Notes: generated from the letters alone by a model not told the origin. Shown: positions 27,925 through 37,080, counted from the stretch's first letter. The stretch: DNA of 64,000 nucleotides from CBDCUC01 sp965222485 (GCA_965222485.1 CBDCUC010000007.1:29593-93592); one strand, 5' to 3'. Program-made: numbers and translations.

Positions 27925-29904
27925 CTACATCGTCTCACACTCCAAACCAAATTCCGTAGCTAGATCTGCGATCTTTCTCTCTGTCTCCAAGGAGATCGGC
28001 CCAAGAATATTCTTAGCCAGCAAGTCGGCATGCGCATCGACATGCGCGTATGACTTGGCAAGAACGGCAATCAATAGTTTTGATTTTGAAATATCAAGTT
28101 GGGACGCCAGGCGAACAACTCTAACATTTTTTGTACCCAGAAAAATCTTAGCGACGACCTCCCCTGGGAGCAGACCGAAGTTCAAGCCAGAATCTTCTGA
28201 GGCAAGTAATTTCCAATCAATCTTTTTACATGCGCCACGGAATTGGACACTGCGTTTCGCCTTTCTCCGTTCCACTGTGGTTCTGGCAGGCATGCCGTTA
28301 ACAGCTGCGTGAGCAAAGTTTTGGCGCACGTGATGTGTTGCCGGAGTCATGAGAGAGAGCGTGCGGGTGTTTGGAGGTCCGAGACACGGCTGATTGGTAT
28401 TATCAAACAAAACCAAACTCATTAGGTGGCAGACAATCCCTTCAGTTCGAGCCAGCTGAATGGCGTCAGATTGATGTAGCCTTGGAATTAAAAGGCTGGC
28501 TACAAGTGCGCGTGCGCCATGATTTTCCTGTGCCGAAGAGGGTGATGGGGCGTTAGACTGCAGTTCAACGGCCAGCTTCATGCCGCAACGATGCAAACTT
28601 ATCGTTTTCAGATTGTCTTTTTGTGTTGAGTTGTTGTTCGCAGGTGATCGAATTGCGCGGAATAGAGAAGAAATAGCACCAGCAGCGTCACCATCGAGGG
28701 CAACAAAGACATTGCCACCAGATAGTGCGGCCAAGTGCCCGACATTTGCCTCCAGGCTGTCTTCACCTACAAGCACAGCTGAGAAACGCCTGCCTGTCCG
28801 AACAAGCGACTGAACATCAAGCGCGTGACTTTTTCCATCGGTAATAATCACGATGTCATTCGAGATTGATGACGCCAATACGGCTTGCTGTAGTGCATTG
28901 CCAATATGCGTTCCACCTGACGGTGGACCAATTTTCCCTAGCAACTCCCGGAACGCCTGCGGGTCTACAGTCGTGTCGTATTGAACCGTTCGATCGCTGA
29001 ATTCAAAGAGAGTTATTTCATCACCGGCACGCAAATCCTCCGATGCATCCAAAAGTCCACTGCGAACGGCATCGAGTTTTGTGGAGATGCGATCAGTGAG
29101 TTGACTGGCTTCTCCCATCGATCCCGAGGTGTCAACAAGAAGCGCTGCCGAGATTCGTGTGTCGGCTACTGGTGCGGGTGTTATCGTCAATGCAATATGT
29201 TGATTGTCCTTGTTTCGGGTAACAATTGTGAGTGGTTTCCAATTTCGCACTCGAATATCAATGGGCCTGTTGAGCGTAATCGTACGCTCCTTTCCGTCAT
29301 AGGGCCGATCGTTCAGAGTTACTCTACCGCTATCCGTTTCGATAGAAAGCGTACCCTTCAAAATCACGTCGTCATGAATGAGGTCGTCGCACTCAATGAG
29401 CGGGGATTGACCGTAGATGTCACCGACCGTCACGGGTATTCGCAAACACGCTTCGTCTCTGACAAACGCCATTGAGCTCACCCAAGCCGTCCTGATGACC
29501 ACCTCGGCTCCAGGGGGAAGCTGGCCGACAGAGATTTTATGGATGCCACGCAGAACTTCTTCGTGAAGGACAGTCATACGTCCAAGTTCAATATTACCCT
29601 CATACTCCTTGCGCGCTTCAGTATTTGCAATGGCCCGGCCAATCAGTTTGGTTTCTCCAATATGCGCTTCGAGTTTGTACAAGACGGCATGGACGGGCAT
29701 TGGAAGCGTCATCGTTGCCTCGATGCTTTGACGCTCAAAATTGCGAAACGTGCGTGTCTCTTCGACGGTGGCCAGGCCACCCTCAATGGAAGCGTGATAA
29801 CTTGTCGAGATCAGCGGTATCGGTGTAGGGTATTGGGTGTCGCCGTTGCCGAGAATGGCCCGATTAAGAAGGTCTTCGATTTGCTTTCTGTTTGCGCTTG
29901 GCAT
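27925..29904 (-). CDS. VIT and von Willebrand factor A domain protein
   Basis: A 659-residue protein of the inter-alpha-trypsin inhibitor type. The VIT domain occupies about residues 30-160 (STSYHASIEGGLATVEETRTF ... EATMTLPMP). The VWA domain occupies about 250-420, with a complete metal-ion site: DTSGSMG (about 258), the Thr in GGTH (about 330) and ITDGK (about 355). The last 240 residues contain helical repeats without an assigned domain. No signal peptide or membrane helix is visible, so it is probably cytoplasmic and binds a protein partner through the MIDAS metal. The gene begins inside the 3' end of merR (41-base overlap). Confidence 0.82.
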   Translation of the reverse strand: MPSANRKQIEDLLNRAILGNGDTQYPTPIPLISTSYHASIEGGLATVEETRTFRNFERQSIEATMTLPMPVHAVLYKLEAHIGETKLIGRAIANTEARKEYEGNIELGRMTVLHEEVLRGIHKISVGQLPPGAEVVIRTAWVSSMAFVRDEACLRIPVTVGDIYGQSPLIECDDLIHDDVILKGTLSIETDSGRVTLNDRPYDGKERTITLNRPIDIRVRNWKPLTIVTRNKDNQHIALTITPAPVADTRISAALLVDTSGSMGEASQLTDRISTKLDAVRSGLLDASEDLRAGDEITLFEFSDRTVQYDTTVDPQAFRELLGKIGPPSGGTHIGNALQQAVLASSISNDIVIITDGKSHALDVQSLVRTGRRFSAVLVGEDSLEANVGHLAALSGGNVFVALDGDAAGAISSLFRAIRSPANNNSTQKDNLKTISLHRCGMKLAVELQSNAPSPSSAQENHGARALVASLLIPRLHQSDAIQLARTEGIVCHLMSLVLFDNTNQPCLGPPNTRTLSLMTPATHHVRQNFAHAAVNGMPARTTVERRKAKRSVQFRGACKKIDWKLLASEDSGLNFGLLPGEVVAKIFLGTKNVRVVRLASQLDISKSKLLIAVLAKSYAHVDAHADLLAKNILGPISLETERKIADLATEFGLECETM

Positions 29905-30247
29905 GCGAATCTTCCCTCGACACTCTTTCTAGAATTTTGCGAACATTCTTCATTAGGGCGTCGAGGCCACTGAGGTCCCCGACCTTCTGCGCGGCAATCA
30001 TGAGTTGCACGCCGGGTGCGACTGGAAACGGCACGTGATGATCATTCTCTATCAGTAGCCGGATCGCGTTTGGTGGAAACCCTAATGCCTTTAGTTCGTT
30101 GAACCGTTTGATCGCTGTGACGTGTTCCTCCTCATAATAGGCCGTTGACCTCCCCCCACGCGGAGCGGGCACAAGCCCTTCTGCGATCAGGTACCGGATC
30201 TGGCGTACAGGCGTGTCCGTGCGCCGCGAAAGGTCGGCAATGTTCAT
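29864..30247 (-). CDS. MerR family transcriptional regulator
   Basis: The 127-residue protein starts with the MerR winged-helix signature: IADLSRRTDTPVRQIRYLIAEGLVPAPRGG, then TAYYEEEHV for the wing. A short helical C-terminal dimer region follows, with no cysteine pattern for metal binding, so the signal is not a classic metal. The start at ATG 30247 fits the family; a GTG three codons upstream is possible. It overlaps the VIT/VWA gene by 41 bases, so it probably regulates that operon. An imperfect dyad lies directly upstream at 30256-30282. Confidence 0.82.
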   Translation of the reverse strand: MNIADLSRRTDTPVRQIRYLIAEGLVPAPRGGRSTAYYEEEHVTAIKRFNELKALGFPPNAIRLLIENDHHVPFPVAPGVQLMIAAQKVGDLSGLDALMKNVRKILERVSREDSHAKRKQKANRRPS

Positions 30248-30255
30248 GGAGAACA

Positions 30256-30282
30256 CGTTTTAACAAGTTTTTTGTCTAAACG
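30256..30282. promoter_or_regulatory. candidate MerR operator dyad
   Basis: The arms CGTTTTAACA (30256-30265) and TGTCTAAACG (30273-30282) are inverted copies at 8 of 10 positions with an AT-rich centre. The site sits just before the merR start, where MerR proteins usually bind their own promoter. This is inference from position and symmetry only. Confidence 0.4.
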
Positions 30283-30848
30283 ATGGCGTCGTACAGTTGA
30301 CGTGCTCCATGGATTGATTCTGCTTAGAGTTGAGGACAACAACGACGGCTGAGTGATGAGATTGGCCATTCCCGGTTATCTACAAGTTTGGGTGCAGAAG
30401 TGTCGCTCATGTTCGTCGCCGCCTCGTTCTCAGGTACTCGCGTTGCAGGCACGCTGCGGGTAAGTGCTGAACAACGAATAGGCTCACCACACTTGCGATA
30501 CCTTCAGTGATCGGTGCTGAACTTATGATGCTGACGGTGGGGTGGTGTAAGCAGGACCAATTGCTTGGGTTTGTGGGCCTAGGCAGCAATGGAATCTGAG
30601 CTTTTGTCCGCTAGGGTCAACCTCGGCGTATTGTAGCGCAATGCAGTTACGGAAGCTCCACCACAACAAGCAGAAGAATAGGCTCGATTAGTGCAGTCTT
30701 TCGGCTATGCCGTTCGGTAGCGGCTGTGCGTGCTAGTGAGCTTCAACGATTCCTTCGGGCCAAAAAGAGTATTGGCAGCGCGCTGACTGTCAGAAGGCGA
30801 GTTGCCGAAATACTCTGCCCTGGACCCAAGGGGTAAAGAGTTAGAGGT
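30283..30848. other. non-coding region between two minus-strand operons
   Basis: About 565 bases downstream of the TIR-FGE gene and upstream of merR. It should contain the merR promoter. A stretch near 30608 (GTCCGCTAGGGTCAACC) recalls the intergenic repeat sequences seen elsewhere in the window, but it is too short to call. No gene is supported. Confidence 0.4.
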
Positions 30849-33740
30849 TCAAGGGGTAAGCGTCCTCCCAACTCGAAACCCGAAGTTGTTGTACCGGTCG
30901 TCTGGACTGTACGCGATCCGGCTTGCAGAACGGAGGTTCAGCGGATCGTTGAACCAGGACCCACCGCGCAAAACACGACGACTGCAATCGGATGATTTCA
31001 CTGCTGAACCATCTGTCGGTGCAGCTTCGTAGCTGTCTACGTAGCAATCCTCGACCCACTCGTATACATTGCCGTGCATATCGTAAAGGCCGAAGGCGTT
31101 AGCAGGATAACTACCCACTTGAGCTGAATGGGCATGACTATCATTGCAGGGTGCTGCCCTTCCCGTGTGGCCCATACGGGTGTAGGTCTGATCCGCCAAG
31201 TTTACGTGGTGGCATATCTGGGAAACGTCGTTTCCAAAGGAATATACAGTCTTGCCACCGGCCCGCGCGGCGTATTCCCACTCGGCTTCGGAAAGAAGGC
31301 GATACGGTTTTCCAGTAACTCGCGAGAGCCAAGCCGCATATGCCGTCGCCTGATGCCAGGTAACATTGATGACAGGCTTGTTGCCTCGACCAAAGCTGGA
31401 ATCTTCGGTAGGCCGTCCATCACAACCACGCATAGCAACGCATTGTTCCCAGTCGTTCCAAGTGACTTCGAATTTTGAGACGGCAAAATTGCGGTTGATC
31501 TGTACTGTCCGAAGGGGACCTTCGTCCTTTTCACGTCCGGCCTCATCATCAGGTGAACCCATGCGGAAAGTGCCGGAGGGGACCACGACCATCTCAGGAC
31601 ATACTTTGGAGCACTCGCGAAAAGATGCGGCGGGCTTGAGTTCCAGCTCTTGTTGCTTTGTTAGAACATGCGGCTGGATCTTTTCTGCGATATAGGCGCG
31701 ATGTGTGGTCCACTCAAAACGCAGCTCGTCTAAGGGTTCCTTGTACACCACACCGAGCAACGCGATGATCACACCAAGCATCAACGTGTAAATAGCCGCC
31801 TGTGTTCTTCTCGCTCTCCGCCGTCCACGAGACTCAAGCTGTCTGCTTGCCGAGAGGTACTCCTGGGCCGGTGCCATGGCCGCGCTAAAATCACTCGTAC
31901 CAGCAAGGTCCACTGCGGCCTGCAGGCGGTCCCCACGTCGTACCAGCCCCTCGGTATGATGTCCGCCTAAACTCCATTCCTCAGCCTCCCTCAGAACATC
32001 ATCCCTGAGCTTCAGAGCATCCTTTTGGTACTCTAGCCAATTGGAGATTGGGGGACGCCGCAGCAGGGCTTCGTGCGCGACCTCCAGCGTGTCGGCGCCG
32101 CGTGTGAGTAAGCGGGCGCGGACAAGCGCCTCGACGAGCGGTGCAAGATCCGCTCGCGAGTCGCCCACCAGTTGACTTTCGTTTGCGACAACACGTTTCG
32201 CCGCGCTGGCAACCGGATCCCACGTTGCAAGCCCTGGAACAATGAGACGTTTGAGGTTCACGTCCGTCCCAGCGCCTGCTGCGTCGCGCTGAGCATCCTT
32301 AAGCTTGCGCGAAATCGCGGCTTTCATGCCGCCCATGGCCGTGTAGTGCTCAAGGCGTATTTCCTGCTCTGGACTGTAGTCGTCGAACAACCTTTGCAGC
32401 GTAAACGCGAGCAAGGGCAGGGCGTCGGCGCCTGATGCATCTTTCACAAGTGCGTTGACCAGCGCAGGTTCGATGTCAAAGCGCTTGACCTGCTGCGAAT
32501 AAACCGCTGCCGGTTTTGTTATGACGTCGCGGTAGGCGCCCGTTGAGAGCGGCGGGAGCATGATCGTCTGCGGTGTGGTAACGCCAAGTCCCGGCACGCG
32601 CTGCAAAAGCTCGTTGACGCTGTCGGCGCGGATCGTGATCAGGATATACGGGTCGAGGTCTGGGGGCGGGGCGGCAAGCACGTGGCCCAGCATTTCAAGG
32701 AAGCGGGCGCTTTCGGCGCCATCCTCGGCCGCGAACAATTCTTCACCCTGGTCGATGGCAATGAGCGGCGATACGTGCGGCGCGGGCGAGTTTTCGTTGG
32801 CACCAATCGCGCGTTCGTTTGCGACAATCCGGGCGGCTTCACCCAAGTAGGCCGCAAAGCGGTTTGCGGCGTGCGCGGCGTCACTGTCCATCAGCTCCGC
32901 ATAGATTGTGCCCGCAGCGCGCGGTGCGCTGTGGGCTGTGAACCAGGCGGCAAGCCCCTGTCCGATGCCGTGTTCGCCAGTGATGATGCCCTTTGCTGGG
33001 CGGATAATCGCGAGTGGTGCGAACTCGGCTGTGCGCGCGAGCCTTGGCCAGAGGCCGGCCCGCAGGAACGATGACTTGCCCGCACCTGATGCGGCTTGGA
33101 TGACGAGAAGCCGCGGGCTGCCACGGTGGCGGATCTGGCGCAACTCGCGGATGCCAGCCATGATGTCTGCTTCACGGCCGAAAAATATCCCCGCGGAGTC
33201 CTCATCAAATGCATCGAGACCCGGATAAGGCGCCGCATCGGGCTTGTTCTTTGGCGGCCATGCGAAGCTGTTGGGTGCGATGCCCCTTTCAATAAGCGTT
33301 GCATGAATGGCGTTTAGCGCCGCGCCATTGAAATCGACGAAGTGCTTGCGGCTTTCGTGCTCCACTTCAACGCGCTCGTCGCGAGGATCGAGCGAGAGGT
33401 CCATGATCTGGCGGTCTTTGTAATAATCGGGAAGGCCTGAATCATCCAGAGAGACATCGCGCAGGATCGCGACGATTACGTCCTTGCGGTCGTCCTCGGC
33501 GCGGCGCACCTCTCGCTGGCATTCTTCGGACCCGAGCGCTTCCGGCGAGGCGAGAAATAGCAGCGCTTCGCACGCAACATTTGCCTTGACGAGCGTATCG
33601 CGCCAGCGCTCGCCAGCCTTCATATCGTGCAGGTCGATAAAAACATCGTCCTTGGACCACCCTTTGAGCTCCAGCCAGCGCTGGAATGCGAGGGCCTGGA
33701 TGCTATCTTTGCTGGAATGGGAAATGAATAAACGCGGCAC
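30849..33740 (-). CDS. TIR - STAND NTPase - transmembrane - formylglycine-generating-enzyme-like fusion
   Basis: A 963-residue multidomain conflict protein. Residues 1-130 form a TIR domain (MPRLFISHSSKD; the C-x-x-E motif CQRE gives a candidate NADase Glu at 77). Residues about 170-600 are a STAND-type NTPase (novel STAND 1 style) introduced by PYPGLDAF and GREADI, with Walker A AASGAGKSS (about 217-224). A single membrane helix follows at about 650-670. Residues about 715-963 are a formylglycine-generating-enzyme/sulfatase-modifying domain with MVVVPSGTFRMGS, LLSEAEWEYAARAG, GLYDMHGNVYEWVEDC and RVLRGGSWFND. In such fusions the last domain is usually thought to bind a trigger rather than modify a sulfatase (family knowledge). 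GGGGGA lies 8 nt before the ATG. It is a stand-alone gene. Confidence 0.85.
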   Translation of the reverse strand: MPRLFISHSSKDSIQALAFQRWLELKGWSKDDVFIDLHDMKAGERWRDTLVKANVACEALLFLASPEALGSEECQREVRRAEDDRKDVIVAILRDVSLDDSGLPDYYKDRQIMDLSLDPRDERVEVEHESRKHFVDFNGAALNAIHATLIERGIAPNSFAWPPKNKPDAAPYPGLDAFDEDSAGIFFGREADIMAGIRELRQIRHRGSPRLLVIQAASGAGKSSFLRAGLWPRLARTAEFAPLAIIRPAKGIITGEHGIGQGLAAWFTAHSAPRAAGTIYAELMDSDAAHAANRFAAYLGEAARIVANERAIGANENSPAPHVSPLIAIDQGEELFAAEDGAESARFLEMLGHVLAAPPPDLDPYILITIRADSVNELLQRVPGLGVTTPQTIMLPPLSTGAYRDVITKPAAVYSQQVKRFDIEPALVNALVKDASGADALPLLAFTLQRLFDDYSPEQEIRLEHYTAMGGMKAAISRKLKDAQRDAAGAGTDVNLKRLIVPGLATWDPVASAAKRVVANESQLVGDSRADLAPLVEALVRARLLTRGADTLEVAHEALLRRPPISNWLEYQKDALKLRDDVLREAEEWSLGGHHTEGLVRRGDRLQAAVDLAGTSDFSAAMAPAQEYLSASRQLESRGRRRARRTQAAIYTLMLGVIIALLGVVYKEPLDELRFEWTTHRAYIAEKIQPHVLTKQQELELKPAASFRECSKVCPEMVVVPSGTFRMGSPDDEAGREKDEGPLRTVQINRNFAVSKFEVTWNDWEQCVAMRGCDGRPTEDSSFGRGNKPVINVTWHQATAYAAWLSRVTGKPYRLLSEAEWEYAARAGGKTVYSFGNDVSQICHHVNLADQTYTRMGHTGRAAPCNDSHAHSAQVGSYPANAFGLYDMHGNVYEWVEDCYVDSYEAAPTDGSAVKSSDCSRRVLRGGSWFNDPLNLRSASRIAYSPDDRYNNFGFRVGRTLTP

Positions 33741-34104
33741 GGCAATAATCCCCCGAAGTAATACAGGGCGAGATTAGCCTGACCGCTGACAGTTTGTCAG
33801 TAGGCAACGCGTGTCATTGAGGCCATGAATGCGGACCAATGAGCAACACCCGCGTCTGCAGAGCAACTTCGACCGAGTTGGGTCATTCGCGTCGATCGCT
33901 GACCGTCCGCTTACGGGCTAAACCGGCAATAGGTAGTTCTGTAACGCGACTTTGCGGGCCATCACAGTTCAAAATGTTCCCCTATGTTCAGCCATGTGAA
34001 TCTTGTGCGCATAGTGATTCGCGCGTAGATTCCAAGCTGCCCATTGGGCTCGGTTGGCGCCGAGGCTGGGGCATCGCGATGCTCCTTTCAACAAGGAGAC
34101 TCCG
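33741..34104. other. intergenic region between divergent TIR-FGE and alpA genes
   Basis: About 360 bases that should carry both promoters. GGGTCATTCGCGTCGATC and GACCGTCCGCTTACGGG (33880-33920) look like fragments of a common alphaproteobacterial intergenic repeat, but no complete element is visible. Confidence 0.35.
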
Positions 34105-34314
34105 ATGCACCATCCAAAGCAGCTTATCGACAAGAAGGAGCTGACACGGCTCGTGAAGTACTCTCCTCAGCACATTGCGCGGCTGGAGAAGGCAGGCAAA
34201 TTCCCAAAGCGGTTGCAGCTGGGCCAGAACCGGGTCGCGTGGATGTTAGCCGAGGTAGAGGCGTGGATCGAAGCCCGCTTGGAACAGCGGGACCAGAGAA
34301 GCTCGACTTCGTGA
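34105..34314 (+). CDS. AlpA-like phage/excisionase-type regulator
   Basis: A 69-residue winged-helix protein of the AlpA/excisionase class: LIDKKELTRLVKYSPQHIARLEKAGKFPKRLQLG, then the final helix VAWMLAEVEAWIEARL. These are hallmark genes of P4-like satellites, genomic islands and integrative elements, where they activate excision or island genes (family knowledge). AAGGAG lies 7 nt before the ATG. A strong terminator follows. No integrase is present nearby, which is odd for an AlpA gene. Confidence 0.82.
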   Translation: MHHPKQLIDKKELTRLVKYSPQHIARLEKAGKFPKRLQLGQNRVAWMLAEVEAWIEARLEQRDQRSSTS

Positions 34315-34338
34315 GGCACGATCTCCTCTTGGAAGAGC

Positions 34339-34374
34339 AGAAGGCCGTCCCATTGCTGGGGCGGCCTTCTTTAT
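34339..34374 (+). terminator. rho-independent terminator after alpA
   Basis: The hairpin arms AGAAGGCCGTCCC and GGGGCGGCCTTCT enclose a short loop and run into TTTA. It lies 25 bases after the alpA stop and may also insulate the convergent membrane-protein gene. Confidence 0.7.
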
Positions 34375-34416
34375 TGGACAATGCAGGTCGACAACCAGGT
34401 GCCAGCGAGCCCGTGG

Positions 34417-35280
34417 CTAGCCTTCTACTGCGCGCATTACATACATGGTCGGCCCATTGCGCCCATCACGAAACTTCCTGGCGCCCAGTTCGACCAGCCG
34501 CGCATAGAAGCTGTATTGCGCAAGCGGCTCACATCCGGCGTGCGCGCACCACGCCCGGTAGTTTTCAAACACACGCGTGCAATGCTGCGGTTTCGTAAGA
34601 TCCATCGTAGAAAGCCAGTCGCGCACGCTGTCGCGATCAGCGTCGCACACGTTCTGAGCGCGAATGTTGGAGCCGAACCAGGCACCCCAACACGATGCAT
34701 TGAAAAACCACAGCGTCAGCGCCAGGAACCACTCCAAGCCCTCCAGCGGGGAAACGACGGCGGTGTTATCCGTCTGGGCAAGACGCGAGCGCGTGTCATG
34801 TATCTTGTGCGAGAGTTGTTCGGCCTGCTCCTGTATCGTGCGCCTTTCCCTTCGGCGTGCGCCTAACAGTCTCGCGCGCAAGCGTTCAAGATGCTGCTGA
34901 TCGTGATGCAACTCCAGTTTTAGCGAGTGGTATATGTCGACTGAGCGTTCGGCCGGTGCCAGTGACTTCGTGAGGTTCAGTGCGATATAGCCACGCACCG
35001 AATGGATAGAAAACAATGACGCGATACCGAACAGGGCGGCGCAGAACGCCGCCCTGATTTTGTTCGAAGTTCGCCATTCAAGGAAGCCGTACACGCTGGC
35101 GATCATGCCGAAGTCAAATGCCAACGCGAGGGCGGAGAACACGACCGAGTTCGAAACCGGAAGCCAGTGGAACGCCGGCTCCGGTGTGCCTAAGGTGGCG
35201 TTATAGTTGATGGACGCGAGCGCCATCACCGTTGCGATGATGGCGCCGCTGATTGCAGCAAGTATCTGCCAGGCCTTCAT
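34417..35280 (-). CDS. multipass membrane protein with coiled coil and D5-like winged-helix tail
   Basis: A 287-residue protein with helices at about residues 5-25, 44-66, 76-97 and 178-198. Between the third and fourth lies a charged coiled coil (about 110-165, rich in Arg, Leu and Glu). The last 60 residues (YSFYARLVELGARKFRDGRNG ... MYVMRAV) resemble the winged-helix found at the end of phage/plasmid primase-helicases of the D5 type (inference from pattern). A membrane-bound DNA-contacting protein of the mobile module is suggested. It starts 3 bases after the methylase stop, so the two are one operon. Confidence 0.55.
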   Translation of the reverse strand: MKAWQILAAISGAIIATVMALASINYNATLGTPEPAFHWLPVSNSVVFSALALAFDFGMIASVYGFLEWRTSNKIRAAFCAALFGIASLFSIHSVRGYIALNLTKSLAPAERSVDIYHSLKLELHHDQQHLERLRARLLGARRRERRTIQEQAEQLSHKIHDTRSRLAQTDNTAVVSPLEGLEWFLALTLWFFNASCWGAWFGSNIRAQNVCDADRDSVRDWLSTMDLTKPQHCTRVFENYRAWCAHAGCEPLAQYSFYARLVELGARKFRDGRNGPTMYVMRAVEG

Positions 35281-35283
35281 GGC

Positions 35284-35865
35284 TCATGCCTCCGTGGCAG
35301 GCTGCGACGGTTTGATGAGTTCGATGTCATTGGGCAACGCGTTGCCCCAGACATCCCAACCGGGTGCCTTCTGCCGTGCAAACAATTCAACGCGCGGAAT
35401 ATCGCCAAGCAGATCAACGATGCGCTCACGCACGTCATCGGGCTTGCGGCTGTGTTCACGACGGGGCGCCTCAACCAGTTGACGTACGGTGTTGGACTTC
35501 TTGAAGAGCGTGTTCGGTGTGCCGCGTGTGGCCAACAGACACTGTTCGGTATTCTTCAAGGTCCAATGTCCCCACGCGTGATGCGGTGTGTGCGACTTCG
35601 TACGTTTGCTCCAGACGAAGGCCACGGTCTTGTAAGAAAATCCCCAGGCTTTGATGACCTGGAGAGCACCGGGAAGAGCAGCGTCGGTCGTCCACAGGAA
35701 CAGGACGCAATGCGTGTGCGCGATAGACTGGACAGGCAGGTGGCAGAGTTGCGCGGTACTCAGGGTTGGATAGGGCGTACGCAGGCGGTTGAAGCTACCT
35801 GCCTTGCGCGTAGGGCGCATATAGTCCCACGGCGGATCGGCATAAATGATGTGACACTTTTTCAT
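35284..35865 (-). CDS. MT-A70 family adenine-N6 methyltransferase
   Basis: A 193-residue methyltransferase with the catalytic DPPW motif very near its start (IIYADPPWDY), as usual for MT-A70 enzymes, whose AdoMet motif lies C-terminally (circular order). Further family segments are FLWTTDAALPGALQVIKAWGF, and at the end RVELFARQKAPGWDVWGNAL. Single-domain forms like this are common on phages, plasmids and integrative elements and act as orphan DNA methylases (family knowledge). I chose ATG 35865 because AGAGGA lies 6 nt upstream; the alternative ATG is five codons earlier. Confidence 0.85.
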   Translation of the reverse strand: MKKCHIIYADPPWDYMRPTRKAGSFNRLRTPYPTLSTAQLCHLPVQSIAHTHCVLFLWTTDAALPGALQVIKAWGFSYKTVAFVWSKRTKSHTPHHAWGHWTLKNTEQCLLATRGTPNTLFKKSNTVRQLVEAPRREHSRKPDDVRERIVDLLGDIPRVELFARQKAPGWDVWGNALPNDIELIKPSQPATEA

Positions 35866-36023
35866 GATGTCCTCTTTCATCGACGTTGCAGAGGACCCTC
35901 AAACTATACACGGGATTCGAACCGTAAACGTGGGCGGAGGGTGCGCGGTGAAGCGCTGCGGACGGCCGTGCTAACACATGGCAACACATAAACTCTGCGT
36001 GAGCGGGCAGAACTTCAGGCTGC

Positions 36024-36055
36024 AAAAAAGACCCCGCCGTTTTCTGGGCGGGGTC
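36024..36055 (-). terminator. rho-independent terminator after the primase gene
   Basis: Read on the minus strand, GACCCCGCC pairs with GGCGGGGTC around a 8-base loop and is followed by six T. It lies 15 bases beyond the primase stop and separates it from the methylase operon. Confidence 0.8.
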
Positions 36056-36069
36056 GCTTACCTGAGCGT

Positions 36070-37080
36070 TCACGTGCGCCCAAGCGCCAACAGCATGATG
36101 TTGCCGACAACATTCGTGCTCGCAAAGTGATCGAAGATGCGAAGTGCGCGCGCGTCGCGTTCTTCGACGGCCACGATGAGTGTCCGGTAGCCGTTGGCCG
36201 TGATTGCTTCCGCGATGGTTTGCAACTGCTGGTCCGTAACAATATCATTCAGGATCGCAACCGCGTGCGGGTTGCCGTCCTGATATTGGGCCATGACAAA
36301 GAACGGGTCGAACGCGATATAAAGTGGCGACGCGATCTCGTCTTTTCCGAGTTTGCCAAGCCGGTGAACGTTGAACACCTCGAGTTCGGGACGGAAGTCC
36401 TTCGGGAATCTCCACGTGCTTTGATTGTCGCGCGTTGCCGCGCCAATATACGCCAACAGATCTTTGCCGTCGCATGAATGGATCGGAATAGCAACCCGTC
36501 CGGCCATGGTGCCTTTTGAGGCGAAGCCCGCACCGAAGAGTTGGGCGGTTTCCGGTTTGATCCCGCGCGCTGCCAAGCTTTCATGATCCGGCTTGAGATA
36601 TGACAGCGGCTTGAGGTTCGGTGGGGCAACGTTGCCGGGCTCATCGGTGTCTGCAGCCGTGTCGGGGTCGGCCGCCTCCTTCACCGGCTCCACACACACG
36701 TCGCCGGTTTTCTCAGGGGCCTCGCCCTGCCTTACCTCACCCTTCGGGGCGGTATGCTTTGTAGTGTTGGGGCTTGGTGTCGTGATCAGTTCGAAACGCC
36801 TGGCAATGTCGTGCGCAGCCTCGAAATTGCTCACGCCCAACACCATTGCGACAAGCTGGATCACATCACCGGACTTTTTGCAGTCGCCGAAACATCGCCA
36901 AGTGCCTTCGTTAGGCCAGACGACGAATTGGCGATCGTTGCCGCCCTGGTGGATGGGGCAGGGCCCCCGAAGTTGATTGCCGGAACACTTGAGCTTGCCG
37001 ACGCGATAGGCTTCGAGCGCTTGCTCGATTGAAACCGACGCCTTGATGTTTTGGAAGTCGATGTAGGTTCGCTTTGCCAT
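36070..37080 (-). CDS. CHC2 zinc-finger primase-like protein
   Basis: A 336-residue protein. The N-terminus has the DnaG-type zinc-binding domain: KCSGNQLRGPCPIHQGG ... TWRCFGDCKKSGDVIQLV, with the C-H-C-C ligands intact (about residues 31-75). After an acidic, low-complexity linker (about 100-155) comes a region resembling the DnaG catalytic core start (ARGIKPETAQLFGAGF ... GRVAIPIHSCDGKDLLAYIGAA). A clear TOPRIM active site is not evident, so it may be a shortened plasmid/phage-type primase. AAGGAG precedes the ATG at 37080 by about 9 nt. It is transcribed away from the small acidic gene at 37267 and has its own terminator. Confidence 0.75.
   Translation of the reverse strand: MAKRTYIDFQNIKASVSIEQALEAYRVGKLKCSGNQLRGPCPIHQGGNDRQFVVWPNEGTWRCFGDCKKSGDVIQLVAMVLGVSNFEAAHDIARRFELITTPSPNTTKHTAPKGEVRQGEAPEKTGDVCVEPVKEAADPDTAADTDEPGNVAPPNLKPLSYLKPDHESLAARGIKPETAQLFGAGFASKGTMAGRVAIPIHSCDGKDLLAYIGAATRDNQSTWRFPKDFRPELEVFNVHRLGKLGKDEIASPLYIAFDPFFVMAQYQDGNPHAVAILNDIVTDQQLQTIAEAITANGYRTLIVAVEERDARALRIFDHFASTNVVGNIMLLALGRT

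Noticed and set aside
34044..34598. 184-codon plus-strand frame overlapping alpA
   Set aside because: It runs through the alpA gene in another frame, through its terminator and into an antisense gene, and the product is compositionally biased.
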